Assembly: GCA_964036275.1 (NCBI GenBank)
Contig: OZ038433.1
Span: 11,089,446 to 11,153,445, forward strand
Direction: 5' to 3'
Length of the DNA stretch: 64,000 nt
DNA from: Litoditis marina
Taxonomy: Eukaryota > Nematoda > Chromadorea > Rhabditida > Rhabditidae
Position 1 is the first letter of the stretch. Every line of letters begins with the position of its first letter. The position numbers and the translations under genes are program-made. Of this stretch, positions 10,712-23,079 are shown one piece after another. The notes under the pieces were generated by a model. That model searched no databases. It was not told where the DNA came from and saw nothing but the letters and a program-made list of their open reading frames with translations.

Positions 10712-13700
10712 ATGTGTGACTCAGCGTTGCCGGGAACAAATTCAGAGGATGATGAACCTTTCGATTTGATGAAATTGCCTTACGACATCCGACACATGGT
10801 GATCAAACAGGTGACTTTTTCTATTGGAAAAATATTGTAAGTTCCCTTTTCAAAATGGACTGTCATGTGTTTAGAAAATAGATACTAAGATTGTTAGTTT
10901 CGTGCTATAAGTACTGTGTTCAACAAACATACTATCAAATTGTGGTGTTTTTCTTCTGAGTAGGTTGGTTAGAACCGGATAATGTAGTATTTGAAACAAC
11001 GATGTTTTGTGCAAGAAATTAATGGGATAGTAAAGCAAAATATCGAGAAAATTTTGTATGAAGGTGACCAATCTTTGAAATAAATGAATTTGTGTACGGC
11101 CAATTTCATCCGTTTGTCACTTTATTCTAATTGTAAAATACACATGATCAATATGAACCGAAGAAGGACTGTCCGTAGAGGGTGGTGATAGGCATGGGTG
11201 AGCTATATATTGACAGCTCATGCGGTCCGCCGTACAGATATAGTCTGTTTCACCAATCGATGTACTCCTACAGTAGTCCGTCAATTAATCAAGGGGGTGT
11301 TTTCTGATGAAAAAGTCATTACTTTGGTTTCAAATTTTCAGAATTAGTAGTAGTAAACATGCAGAAGACACTGAACATTTTGAGGCGTTCTGAATACGCT
11401 AATATAGTAAACTTCGACCTGGAAGTGTTAGCAGATTACTGTAGAGGGTTATAAGTGGGTGGAACAAACTATACCGCGGCGAGCGGGGATCGAACCCGGG
11501 TCAGTGGAGCGACAGCCGAACGCTAACCACTTGACCACTCGGCCCCCCTCGTTGTAGTTTGATCGCGATAGACGCCGTAATTAACGAATTTCGGTCGAAA
11601 ACGAACGGAAGCTCACACGTTGTGATACTCGTTTTCAGTTGAAGCTACAGTCGTTTATTCGCCTGAAGAAATGTTCGAAATCGACTCTGGAAATGTGCGA
11701 AAACTGTGGATTCGTACCCGATTTGTACATCAACGATGTGCAGTTCAATCATTTCCAACCTCACGCAGTAAGTTTGATCTACCAACATATGCGGTTATCT
11801 ATTATCTTGGTCACCAAGAAAATAAAAAATATTGTTCGGAGGCTAGTGGGATGCCGCCTATTACTCTACTGAAACTACTGCCACGCGGTTATTAATCTAT
11901 TTAGGAATACTGTATTTACTCTTTACTTTACCAAGATAGTTCTAGGATGTACTGAGAAGGACTCACATGTTTGTAGGGTCAACCGACAACAGAACAGTGT
12001 ATAGATAATGAGTTCATATGTTATAAGTTATGCACAGACAATAAGGAGGCCTCAGAAGGAGACCTAAGAGAGAACTACAATTCGCGAGTAGAACATAATG
12101 AGAAGTGAGCTCCGTCGTCTTCTTTCTGCCACGTTTCTTCCCAGTTGGCACGTAGACGATTACACGTGCACAATCGTATGCAAATGTGATACAACTGTGC
12201 AATTAGCATATCACGTTCGTCAGAACATTCCCAACTTTTGCGGTAAGTTCACCGGGGGAGGAAACCTGAAGACTGAAAGCTGAAACAAGAAGATTATATT
12301 AGAAAATAGATTGAGTTCTGGATTGTCACGATTTTAGTGTATGATCAGTAGGACAGTAGGTGAAAAGGGGCTGGCTTAGATGTTGGAGGTTCTATAGCTA
12401 TATATAAAAAATTTTGGATCAGGTTAGCATTTCGAGTTCTCGTCAACTGGATGAAATACATACTACATTGCCACTGGATTGGTTCTAACTCTATTCGTCG
12501 AATCCAGAACGATCCAACAGTATCCTCCGTGTTCCAAATATATCCATAGTATCCAGACGAAGATTATCATAAATAGAAATTTGTTTGATTGCCGAGTGCA
12601 TGATCTGATATTTCGATGGAAGCTCATTTGGATAGTAGAAGAGAATATATGATGAATTTGGTTGAGTAAATAAACTTTGGAAATGAATTTCACTCAATAT
12701 GGTCTTGGGTAAATTATTGACATATATTATTGTCAACTTCCACTGCTTAAGAAAATTTGTTGTTAATTATGAATATCATTCTGAAGGTTATGTTGGTGCG
12801 TTTTCTTGGATTAGTTTTGATGACAATTGGTTTGCTTGTCTGAATAACTTGACGATGACAGAGACTGGATCTGAGATACTGTTTCCGTATTAGATGAGCA
12901 GAATTTTTCCCGGCTTACATGGATTATGAATGGTTTGAAAGCGCGTAGGAATTGCAAATATTATGTAACTGTTGTAGAGAGATGGAATGTTCTGAGAAAT
13001 TATCTTATGGGATAAATGAGGAATAGAAAGCGTCAAAACATAATTGAATAGACACAAATTGAGACAATATATATGCCTGACATAAGAGACTGTAGCTGGA
13101 ATTATAATTTTGGCACAAAATAAAACTCACGGTTTCCATTGTTGATCCACTTGATTCCAACGTGTCACATCCAGTCCAGAATAGTTCCTCTTCATCCAGC
13201 TCGATCCATAATATCTTCATTGATCCAGTTTTGTTCTTGTATCGTTTCCAAACTTACATTTCTCCACATTTGTTCTGGATTCTTTCCACCATCTCTGGAT
13301 AGTTGGAATATTGTTGATTGGTTTGCTCGTCTGGATAGCTCGACGATGCCAAGGACTGGATTGAATATACTGTTCTTGTTTTAGAGAAGCAGAGGTGTTT
13401 GCCGAGGTCAAATGGATTTTTAATATTGGTGTTATTTCCCGTTCTTTATTCCGAGCACATAAATATTGCATGATTTCTGGTCAATTTCAATCTTTCGAAA
13501 TGAATTCTCTTGCGTTTAATAACTATCTCCAGACGAAACGGAACAGTGGGGGTGAAATGATATGTAGGATATGTCCATTTATGAATGCCGAATTGTTGTA
13601 GCATAAGTTCCGAACTTTAAGTCCGTTTACTGGTTTTTAGATGGATACTGGGGGTAGCTGGCTGGATAGAATTGGTTCATCAAACTAGCATAGTAGGAAC

Positions 13701-16700
13701 GCTGTGATGATTTTATTTTCATGTGTTCGAGTGGTTTAAGTACAGCAATTTCATTAATTATTAAGCTTCGAGTGAAATAAAAATATAAACCCATAGAGTC
13801 AAACTGAAATTGCACTGTTCGCAGTGAGTTCGCAGTTGAATATCACATACATTTGGTCCAATAGTATTACAGTACATCTTTGAATTATTCTGGTGTGAGT
13901 ATTATATATTTTGGTTGATCTGGTTGGAGTTCATATCTTACTGAAACGAGCATCAGGAACGAATAGGCTACGGACCCAATGGGTTGTGGTGGCTTTCGCC
14001 GTGTCCGTACTAGACAAATTATTCAAATCTCTATGGCTGCCTTTGCCCCACCATAGACGCGAACAAAAAAAACCCATTTCGCGTTGCTTACCGCATCAAG
14101 ACTGTTGCGTGGCTCCCGTAAGCTGGGTATGTAAATTCGTGGATAAGTTGGTTATTAATATTTGAGTTACCACAATTCAAATATAATGAGCCAAAGTATA
14201 CGAAAACACACAGTACATCTAGCTAGTACATTCACCAGGTTGCCAATTTCTGGATTTTCATGAACTTTCAGTGCGTTGCATCCCGCGTTGCACTGCTATT
14301 TTTGCTCAACTGAACGATCGTTTCGGATAAGACTGGCTCCAACTGATACAACTGATTTAAAACCATAATTTGGTAGGAATAAGGATGGTTGGGCGACCGA
14401 GTGTATACTGGTTCGGCCGATGCACCATGTTCGGAGGCTAGTGGGATGCCGCCTATTACTCTACTGAAACTACTGCCACGCGGTTATTAATCTATTTAGG
14501 AATACTGTATTTACTCTTTACTTTACCAAGATAGTTCTAGGATGTACTGAGAAGGACTCACATGTTTGTAGGGTCAACCGACAACAGAACAGTGTATAGA
14601 TAATGAGTTCATATGTTATAAGTTATGCACAGACAATAAGGAGGCCTCAGAAGGAGACCTAAGAGAGAACTACAATTCGCGAGTAGAACATAATGAGAAG
14701 TGAGCTCCGTCGTCTTCTTTCTGCCACGTTTCTTCCCAGTTGGCACGTAGACGATTACACGTGCACAATCGTATGCAAATGTGATACAACTGTGCAATTA
14801 GCATATCACGTTCGTCAGAACAAATATCCCTGGTCACCCCAAATACGCTTTTGGAAAACCGATTCCTTTCAAAGGCTTTTGTCCTATTTACTTCGATTTG
14901 ACAGAGTAAGCTACTTTTTATATATAAAGTTGGAGGACATATTTGGGGAAAATTGAAGTATCGCCCCCCACTTTAGTTGGGTCCCCCCCCCCGTAGCACT
15001 TCAACCCCCCACCCAAGCTAGAACCTGAAAATCTAGGAGAGGGGGGGGGGTCAAAAATCAACTTCGACATTTACTATTTACCCCCCACCTGGGTCGGTGG
15101 GGGGTAGAACTTCAATGATGGGGGGTTAAAATTCAACGAGTGGGGGGCTGAACTTCAATACCGGAAATGTTTACTTTTTACCCCCCCCCCCCCCTCAAAC
15201 TTTTGTATTGCAGGTGATAAATTGAGTTATCACCCCCCGGTGGGGGGGGTCAAACTACAATTCCCCAAACGCAATACCAATTCAGAAAGGTGGGGGGTGA
15301 AAAGTCAATGTTCCCCATATTTGATTTTCCCGGTTATAACTACCACTGATTTATCATCAGTTGTCCTGTCCGTGTTTCGTTTTTGTGAGGGTTGATGATA
15401 GAACAATTCAGACTAAATCTCATACCCGTCAGTCATGATCATTATTTTTTTAAAGTCAATTTTCAGATATTAAATGGACCCCACCACTCGAATGTTTCCA
15501 TGCAAATACACAAAATTCCCACCAGCTACAAGATGATCCTCGAATGTCTGAAAGTGGTTGGTAATTGGGTTTCGGAACAGATACAGGCAACATTGATTGA
15601 TTGCATTAAAACCATATAGCAGTAAGGTCTGACTAAGCGACGAAAAGTAGTCCGTTTTCAGATGTCAACACGTGAAAATTTATGATTTTCCATCAAAGGT
15701 AGACCGATTTTCATCCTTGCGGCAAAAAAGTAGTTCGTTTCTCGGATTTTTCTGACTATCCGGACAACTTTCTTTACTAGTGTATGATTGAACCATTGTC
15801 TTTTTGTCTGTGTACCCATGACGTGATATTGGACATTGCACTGTTTTCTCAATAAGAGAACGCAATGAATTCAATTGAGGAGAGGTAAAGATCGAAAAAG
15901 CTTTTTCTCCAGTCAAATTCCATAATTTGGAATCGATCATTTTTTGTTACTCTTAGCAATCTCAGCTAAAAGATCGTTTATTCATTTTTTGTTTACTCAG
16001 GATTTTTTATCGGAGACGGTTATTGCTTTGTTCCGTGAAAGAGATGTTTCCATTGAGTTGCTGGAAATTGATAGTGGATTCAAATGTCGTCCCATTGAGT
16101 TCAACGCTTTCTTGGAGGTATTTTGATCAGTGTTTCTTATTTTTGACTTGATTTTGTGCAAACGTTTCCGGCCAATTCTACAACTAACCGGGTTTTTAGG
16201 TAACCTAACCCTTTTTTGGTAACCTGTTTTTCAGGTTACCTTGGTAGGTAACCTGGAAGTAACCTGAAACTAAAATCCGGTTACCGTTCAAACTAACGGT
16301 GAAAACCACATTTTGCGTTAGAAAAACAGGTGACCGGTTTTTCATTTAAGGTTACCAACCGGTCACCTACTGAGGTAACCTGAAAAATAGGTTACCAAAA
16401 AAGGGTTAGGTTACCTAAAAATCCGGTAAGATATAGAATTCACCAACGTGGCCTTCCAGCTATCCTTACTTTACTTGGGGCAGATGGATATATGTTGATA
16501 CATTATCTACATTTACATTGTTTCTATTAGTATCTATATTAACTGACCAAATCTTCCTTGTAGTTTGGTCTCAATCCACGCCCAAATTTTCGAATTTCGA
16601 CCGAAAAGCAACGGGCACAGCGGCATAGGGCAGCATATCCCGTATAGATGGGCTCGCTTCCGAAAAAACGCACACCCTATACAACTGATACCTTTTGTCA

Positions 16701-19700
16701 TCAACAAATATATGCTGTCTCGAAATACATCCAGCGGTTGTGGTATTGATACGGTAGCCAAGTTAGAACATTGGTAAGAACAGTCGCTTCAGTATAAAAT
16801 GTATACAGTATTATTATATCTTTTTTCTATGTTTTTTTCACCATTCTCTTTCTGGCAACCTTTCGCGTTTCACACTTTCGTTCCGTTATTACACACAGTG
16901 TAATCGCGCGCAGCGCGAAGCGCTGTGCGAGATTTGTCTTTGGTCCGGCTAATGCGCGCTTCCGTTTTTTTAGTTTCTCCTCAAAAAGGCTAAAATTTGC
17001 AAAACAAAGTTTTTATTGATATACTTGTTTTCTATAGCTAATTCCCTAACCGTGTTTCAAATTTGAGCAAAATCGGTCAAGTTTGAGCCAAGTTATGACC
17101 TCATGCGCTTCATCAAGAGCGCCAACTTCTGTCGTGTGTGGGTGGGTGGGTGGGTGTGTGGGTTGTGACAAGAAAAGTAAACCCAGTTCAAGGGTTTCTA
17201 CTCTACCGATTTCGTTGAAAATTGTGGAAGACATGTGATACCTACTCAAACACTCGCGGAGCAAAAAAAATTCAAGAAAAAATTGTTTTTGTCAAAGTTA
17301 TAGACATTTTTCGAAAAGTGTCTGTGTCTCTCCATTTAGCGCGCTCTCTCACTCTCTCTGTCCGGTCGACAACTCAATTTGTATTGTAACTTAGAGTAAC
17401 AATTACCGATTCGCTCGAAAATTGAAATGTGATGCCATCGTGACTTTTATTTGAATATGAAGTATTCTATTCCTGACGTCCTTCAGGATTCTGGAGACCG
17501 GATGACGTCATTTTTGAAAAGTGCAAAGTTGACGTCACATATATTTTCAAATGATGGTAATATCTTAGAAAGGGTCAATTAGCGGAGAAACTCAATCTAA
17601 GAGTGACGTATTCTGAGATTCTGGAGACCAGATGACGTCGATTTTGAAAAGTGCAAAGTTGACGTCACATATATTTTCAAATGATGGTAATATCTTAGAA
17701 AGGGTCAATTAGCGGAGAAACTCAATTTAAGAGTAACGTATTCTGAGATTCTGGAGACCAGATGACGTCATTTTTTAAAAGTGCAAAGTTGACGTCACAT
17801 TGATTTTTAAACGATGGTAATATCTTAAAAAGGGTCAATTAACGGAGAAACTCAATCTAAGAGTGACGTATTCTGAGATTCTGGAGACCAGATGACGTCA
17901 TTTTTGAAAAAGTGCAAAGTTGACGTCACATATATCTTTAAACGATGGTTATATCTTAGAAAGGGTCAATTAACGGTGAAACTCAATCTGAGAGTGATGT
18001 ATTCTGGGATTCTGGAGACCAGATGACGTCGATTTTGAAAAGTGCAAAGTTGACGTCACATATATCTTTAAACGATGGTAATATTTTGAAAAGGGTCAAT
18101 TAGCGGAGAAACTCAATCTAAGAGTGACGTATTCTGAGATTCTGGAGACCAGATGACGTCGATTTTGAAAAGTGCAAAGTTGACGTCACATATATTTTCA
18201 AATGATGGTAATATCTTAGAAAGGGTCAATTAGCGGAGAAACTCAATTTAAGAGTAACGTATTCTGAGATTCTGGAGACCAGATGACGTCATTTTTTAAA
18301 AGTGCAAAGTTGACGTCACATTGATTTTTAAACGATGGTAATATCTTAAAAAGGGTCAATTAACGGAGAAACTCAATCTAAGAGTGACGTATTCTGAGAT
18401 TCTGGAGACCAGATGACGTCATTTTTGAAAAAGTGCAAAGTTGACGTCACATATATCTTTAAACGATGGTTATATCTTAGAAAGGGTCAATTAACGGTGA
18501 AACTCAATCTGAGAGTGATGTATTCTGGGATTCTGGAGACCAGATGACGTCGATTTTGAAAAGTGCAAAGTTGACGTCACATATATCTTTAAACGATGGT
18601 AATATTTTGAAAAGGGTCAATTAACGGTGAAACTCAATCTGAGAGTGATGTATTCTGGGATTCTGGAGACCAGGTGACGTCGATTTTGAAAAGTGCGAAG
18701 TTGACGTCACATATATCTTAAAACGATGGTAATATCTTAGAAAGGGTCAATTAACGGTAAAACTCAATCTGAGAGTGATGTATTCTGGGATTCTGGTGAC
18801 CAGATGACGTCGATTTTGAAAAGTGCAAAGTTGACGTCACATATATTTTCAAATGCTGAAAATATCTTGAAAATGGTACATTATCGACGAAACTTTATCT
18901 AAATATGACTTATTCTGGAAATCAGAAGGCCAGATGACGTCAACTTTTAAAAAATTGACGTGAAATATGTTTTCGAATGCTGAAAGTTTCTTAGAAATGG
19001 TCAATTAACGATGAAACTTCATTCAAACATGACGTATTCTGGGATTCTGAAAAGCAGAGGGCAGAAAGTAAGTTTTTAGAACTGCAATGTTGACGTCATA
19101 TTTTTCTCAAATGATAGTAATACTTATGATATATGTATGTGTATGATATTTGTGTATGCTAGTAATACTTATGATATATGTACAAATGATATATGATAGT
19201 AATTGGCAAGTGGTTCATCAAGAAAACAATTTTATCAGCACCGTACAGATCAAACCACATACCTACGGCATGTATACAAAAAGAGAAAAATTCATGAAAA
19301 AGTGGGGGCCCAACGACTGTGAGATTTGTCTTCTGCTGTGCGCCCCTTAGACAACTACTCACAAATGGAGCAGCTACTGCTACAAAAACCGAAAAATACT
19401 CATGTATAACTGTTAATTACAAACATACAAAAGTCGTAAAATATTTTTTCAAACCTGTAAACTAGAATCTGTAAATAACCGAAAAATACTAATATACTCA
19501 AGTATAACTGTTTATTACAAACATACAAAAGTCGTAAAATATTTCTCAAACCTGTAAACTAGAATCTACAAATCACAGATGTTAACTCAACGTAGTCAAT
19601 TATAGAGTTCCTGGTTTTGTGCACAATGGTTGGTGTTTTTGGTCATTACTTCAATTCTAGGTGCTATAACGTTTGGCATATTATTCAACAGTTGTTCTCT

Positions 19701-21547
19701 CTTTCGCAGCTGTGACTTGTAGATTCTAGTTTACAGGTTTGAGAAAATATTTTACGACTTTTGTATGTTTGTAATAAACAGTTATACTTGAGTATATTAG
19801 TATTTTTCGGTTATTTACAGATTCTAGTTTACAGGTTTGAAAAAATATTTTACGACTTTTGTATGTTTGTAATTAACAGTTATACATGAGTATTTTTCGG
19901 TTTTTGTAGCAGTAGCTGCTCCATTTGAGAGTAGTTGTCTAAGGGGCGCACAGCAGAAGACAAATCTCACAGTCGTTGGGCCCCCACTTTTTCATGAATA
20001 AATATTTAATTTCATTGATATTTTACAAGTTAGCGTTTATATTGTGAGACGGGACACGGGATTAAACACCATACACCAATTACCAATAGTTGCCCTACCC
20101 CCTAAAGTGGGTAATGGTCTTGAGTATACTTTTTCCTTAACATATCATTTCAGGATGCCAGTGTGAGAGAGCTTTACGTGGATTCGCGAGACGATTCCAG
20201 AGACATCGTGTTCTACAATCAACCGGCTGTTAGGAAGGTTGGTTCTTACAATAAAAGTAACTTTATATAATAATATAGTAATAATAATCTCTCACCATTT
20301 AGCCGTGTACTACTTCATTCGTGGAATCACACTCTGTTCATAATGGGTGAAGCATATTTGAATACATTAATCTTACACTGGTAATAGTTGGGAGTTATAT
20401 CCATTCAGCTACGATTTCCTTGAGAAGGCACGCCAGTAAGGTGTGAACCTGCCGCGAAAAATATTCACTTTCGATTCACATACGTTATACGTGGAACTTT
20501 ATGTATTGCATAAAAATATGAAATTCAACCAGAAATGAAAATACGGTCACCTTATAATTAAGCCTTTTTTTGTAATTTATTTGTTTCAATGATGACCGAG
20601 TTTTAGTTAGGTTATTTCCCGGGTTCCGGTTACCTACTCGAGTAATCTGAATACGGGTCAATCCGGTTGTATTTTAACTATGTTCCGTTTCCAGCTCGAT
20701 TCTTTCCGGATTTGGTCTGGGAGTAGACCCCTGCCCGATCAGACTATTCTGGCCCTAAGTGCCCCTCGCATTTTTCTTCGCTCGCTGTACCCAGAAGTAC
20801 ATCGCCCGTTTCTGGACGTGAGTTGCACTACTTTACACTTAAATAAAACGTAGCTCTATTCTACAATATTAAAGCAGGACGATTATGGGAACCAATCCCG
20901 TGTCAACGGTCCTTTAAACTGCAATTGAAAAACGTATTACAGACTAAAAGACTGGAGCGTTGGGATTGGACCACATAATCGTCCTTTTAATAAAATCGCT
21001 CAAAATCTCGACCAGTGGCGTGTCTCGGTGGGGGAATTTACCGCCCTCTAACAAACTTTTTACAAACCAGTTGAGTAGGAACCCAGTTCTTTTGAAACAG
21101 TACATGGGTTTTGACCCACCCCCCCCCCCCCCCCCCCCCCTTCGATGAGGGGAGGGGGGGTCAAACTGCAATTCCCTAAAACCAATACAAACTCAGAACG
21201 GTGGGGGGTGAACGTCAATGTTCCCTATTTTCCGTATGAAATTACAGGAGTGGACGAGAGGGTTGCGAGAGATCGAGGAGGTTAAGTTCCACTCCAACCC
21301 TCTGATCTTTTTTCGGCAGCTATCGCCATCGATGAGGTTCTCTTCTCTGTTACATCGGCTGTTCGATGATTTGAAAGCCGAATATAGAATGGCCGAGTTC
21401 TCATTGGAGCAGCGTTGTCTGGAGGCATACGTCACGCGTGCTGACGGCGCCTGTATCAGAATAGATTTAGAAGTGGATGAAATCGGAAGGGCGACGGTCG
21501 ACTTCACGAAGAACGAAAATGAGGAAGAAGGTATTAATCTGGAGTAG
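10712..21547 (+). CDS. F-box-like protein, paralogue 1
   Basis: Seven exons, all in phase 0: 10712-10810, 11639-11767, 15467-15556, 16001-16117, 20154-20237, 20695-20817 and 21248-21547, giving 313 aa. Residues about 20-60 resemble an F-box (LPYDIRHMVIKQ, then LQSFIRLKKCSKSTLEMC), which would bind SKP1 of a CUL1 ligase. Downstream blocks conserved among the three paralogues are GFVPDLYI, PIEFNAFL, YNQPAVRK, the exon ending PFLD, EWTRGLREIEE, and a C-terminal TRADG region. Introns 2 and 4 are swollen to about 3.7 and 4.0 kb by mobile elements. Introns 3 and 5 use the uncommon donor GTTGGT, as in the other paralogues. A possible AATAAA lies at about 21990. The F-box call is by motif only; the exon structure is strongly supported by the paralogues. 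Confidence 0.75.
11476..11550 (-). other. tRNA-like sequence in intron 1 of F-box paralogue 1
   Basis: The minus strand reads GGCCGAGTGGTCAAGTGG (box A-like), then a loop with CTGTCGC, then GGGTTCGATCCCCGC (box B). The T arm pairs 4 of 5, but the anticodon and acceptor stems do not pair well. Probably a tRNA-derived repeat or pseudogene, not a working tRNA. Confidence 0.5.
11833..12227 (-). repeat. Downstream LTR of the 11833-14822 element
   Basis: 395 bp, ends TGTTC and GAACA, apparently identical to the copy at 14428-14822. Contains short shadow ORFs on both strands that are repeated in the other LTR and are not genes. Confidence 0.85.
14428..14822 (-). repeat. Upstream LTR of the 11833-14822 element
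   Basis: 395 bp, partner of 11833-12227. In the minus-strand orientation of the element this is the 5' LTR, followed directly by the TGG of the presumed primer-binding site (below 14428). Confidence 0.85.
14935..15330. repeat. Foldback element with long C and G runs
   Basis: Ends resemble each other in inverted orientation (ACATATTTGGGGAA at 14938 and TTCCCCATATTTG near 15312). Between them lie many runs of 6-14 C or G, such as CCCCCCCCCC near 15181 and GGGGGGGG near 15043. Relatives lie at 21105-21225, 32750-33135, 33425-33640 and 35395-35640. Runs of this type can form G-quadruplexes. Confidence 0.6.
15624..15787. repeat. AAGGTCTGACTAAGCGA-type MITE
   Basis: Left end carries GTAAGGTCTGACTAAGCGAC; right end carries CTATCCGGACAACTTTCTTTACTAGTGTAT. 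About 165 bp, with AAAAAGTAGTCCGT-type words inside. Better-preserved copies at 47242-47406 and 55973-56142. Confidence 0.6.
16170..16444. mobile_element. Palindromic MITE with near-9-bp target duplication, copy 1
   Basis: Starts GGCCAATTCTACAAC and ends ATATAGAATTCACC, an almost complete inverted repeat of GGTTACC-rich DNA. Flanks are AACGTTTCC (16161-16169) and AACGTGGCC (16445-16453), 7 of 9 matching. 9-bp duplications are typical of Mutator-like elements. Related copies at 25841 and 57694 show perfect 9-bp flanks. Confidence 0.75.
16697..16904 (+). repeat. Repeat R, interrupted by composite element copy 2
   Basis: From CAACAAATATATGCTGTCTCG to TTACACACAGTGTAAT, matching 34468-34676 closely. 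The sequence continues after the inserted element at 20000 (AAATATTTAATTT), as it does without interruption at 34677 (AAATATTTGATTT). Confidence 0.75.
16905..19996 (+). mobile_element. Composite satellite-plus-palindrome element, copy 2
   Basis: Same ends as the copy at 8155-10682 and the same AAT flanks (16902-16904, 19997-19999). It carries more 130-bp units and is 3092 bp long. It sits in intron 4 of F-box paralogue 1, inserted into repeat R, whose uninterrupted relative at 34468-34700 reads GTGTAATAAATATTT across the site with a single AAT. This is direct evidence of insertion with a 3-bp target duplication. Confidence 0.8.
17488..18920 (+). repeat. 130-bp tandem repeat array (about 11 units)
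   Basis: Units of about 130 bp, each with ATTCTGGAGACC, GATGACGTC and GTTGACGTCAC words. A higher-order pattern is visible: the block around 17618-18009 recurs with the same diagnostic changes at about 18139-18530, which points to duplication of a three-unit block. Confidence 0.85.
19278..19999. repeat. Large palindrome at the end of composite element copy 2
   Basis: Arms begin ATTCATGAAAAAGTGGGG near 19290 and end CCCCCACTTTTTCATGAAT at 19999. Structure matches 9912-10686, without that copy's AT-rich insert. Confidence 0.8.
20873..20986. mobile_element. Palindromic TTAA MITE
   Basis: Flanked by TTAA at 20869-20872 and 20987-20990. Arms carry GACGATTATG and its complement. It lies in the intron between exons 6 and 7 of F-box paralogue 1, next to a C/G-run element at 21105-21225. 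Confidence 0.7.
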
Positions 21548-22374
21548 AGGGGTCGAGTAATTGAACAATTAGAATAGTAAAACGGGTCATATCTTGGTTC
21601 TCTGTGGCATGTTTCTCTATCTAAGACGTTGACAGAAAGTGTGATTCTTAATCTAAGTATTGTCTTAATTATGTTACCCTTCATATTTTTGTTAAAACTC
21701 GCTCTGTTCACCTCTCGTCTCCCTGACTACATGTATAAGCCCCGAGATGTGTTTAAAATGATAAAACCTTCTAGTTGCCCAATTATTCCTCATAAATGTT
21801 GATAATCATTTACCTGTAACCGACGACTTTCATCTTTCAATGTTTCCCAAAAAGTTAGCACCACTTACGATCATGTAAGATACCAGGGATTGGAACGATC
21901 TTTGGTTTAGTTTGATTTCTCACGTTCTCAGGTCAAATGTAGTATTTATGTATGTATGAATATTTTGTCATGCGGACTGATTTGTGTTCAATAAAGGTCA
22001 ACCTTTCGTTTAGTGTTCATTTTGTTGTTTTATTTTATTGTTGATTTGGTTACTGTCTGTATTGCGTATAAATGAAAATGATTTGTACGATTGTGATTTA
22101 GTATAAATGTCATCAAACCATTGTGGACGGCGTATGCGGTCAATATCTTACACAATTTCCAGTCGTCTATCAGCAATCTACTTTTGAAACATGGCGTTGT
22201 TTTGGTCGTATTTGAGGCAGGAGCAGACATTCCCTCTTCACGTTGTGGGAAATGTTCTTCAGTTCTTATAGTTTGATCTCGGTGCAGTTTAACATTGTTG
22301 TGTGTGTGGTACAAACTACAACTCAAACTACGTTCTCAACTCTATTGTAGGCTTTTTCATAGAACACCTACAAG
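21548..22374. other. Intergenic region between F-box paralogues 1 and 2
   Basis: 827 bp between the stop of paralogue 1 and the ATG of paralogue 2. Contains AATAAA at about 21990 as a likely polyadenylation signal for paralogue 1. No other gene seen. TTGTAG near 22350 could be a splice or trans-splice acceptor 24 bases before the next ATG. Confidence 0.5.
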
Positions 22375-23079
22375 ATGTCTGACCCGAGTTTGCCGGAAAC
22401 CACTTCGATCGTCAAGCCTTTTGAGATCATGAAATTGCCCTATGATATTCAATACATGACGTTGAAAAAGGTGAGTGATTTGTTTTAACAAAACAATACA
22501 TTTTAGTAGTTTATTCCAACTTTCTCTCCACTGTTTTTACTATTCATAGCTGTAAACAGTCTGCCATTAACATTTGTCTGGACTGTTACTCAGACGCACT
22601 ATACTGGTAGTCAATTGCATGGTCACATCACGTAAAACATGGTAAACACAGCAGAACTAAAACATGGTAAACACAGCAGAAGAAACGTGCAAGGACAACG
22701 CTGCCTTATTAGAATACTTAATTTACGTGACTATTCGATTGACTTCTAGTATAAACACACCACAGTAAAGTGGTCGGAAACCAAACTAGATTTCTTGCTT
22801 GGTTACACGCATGAAATATCAGAGTTTTTCAGTGAAGGAGTCAAACTTTCTATGTATTAGCTTAGCAAAGACCTTTCAATCAACTAAATGACTATATTCT
22901 TTCGCAACGAAGTTTTGTAGTTTGATCAAGTGTTTTTCGCCCGAAGTTCGTTAATTAAATGGTGTATCAAACTACATCAAATGTTTGGTCACTCCCTACA
23001 GTGTATGATATTTAGTTCTGATGAAAATGTGTACTAGTTCACTTCAACCTTTCTCAGGCAAATTTTTTCATTCAATCGC

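Larger units (their letters stand above)
11833..14822 (-). mobile_element. Non-coding LTR retrotransposon in intron 2 of F-box paralogue 1
   Basis: Two direct 395-bp LTRs (11833-12227 and 14428-14822) look identical and have TGTTC...GAACA ends. AATAT flanks both outer sides (11828-11832, 14823-14827). Read on the minus strand, the base after the upstream LTR begins TGGTGCATCGGCC, a primer-binding-site start complementary to a tRNA CCA end; AAAAGTTGGGAA just before the downstream LTR fits a polypurine tract. The 2.2-kb interior has no long ORF and includes an internal repeat (about 12780-12900 against 13290-13400). So it is non-autonomous or badly decayed inside, with well-kept LTRs implying recent insertion. 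Confidence 0.85.
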
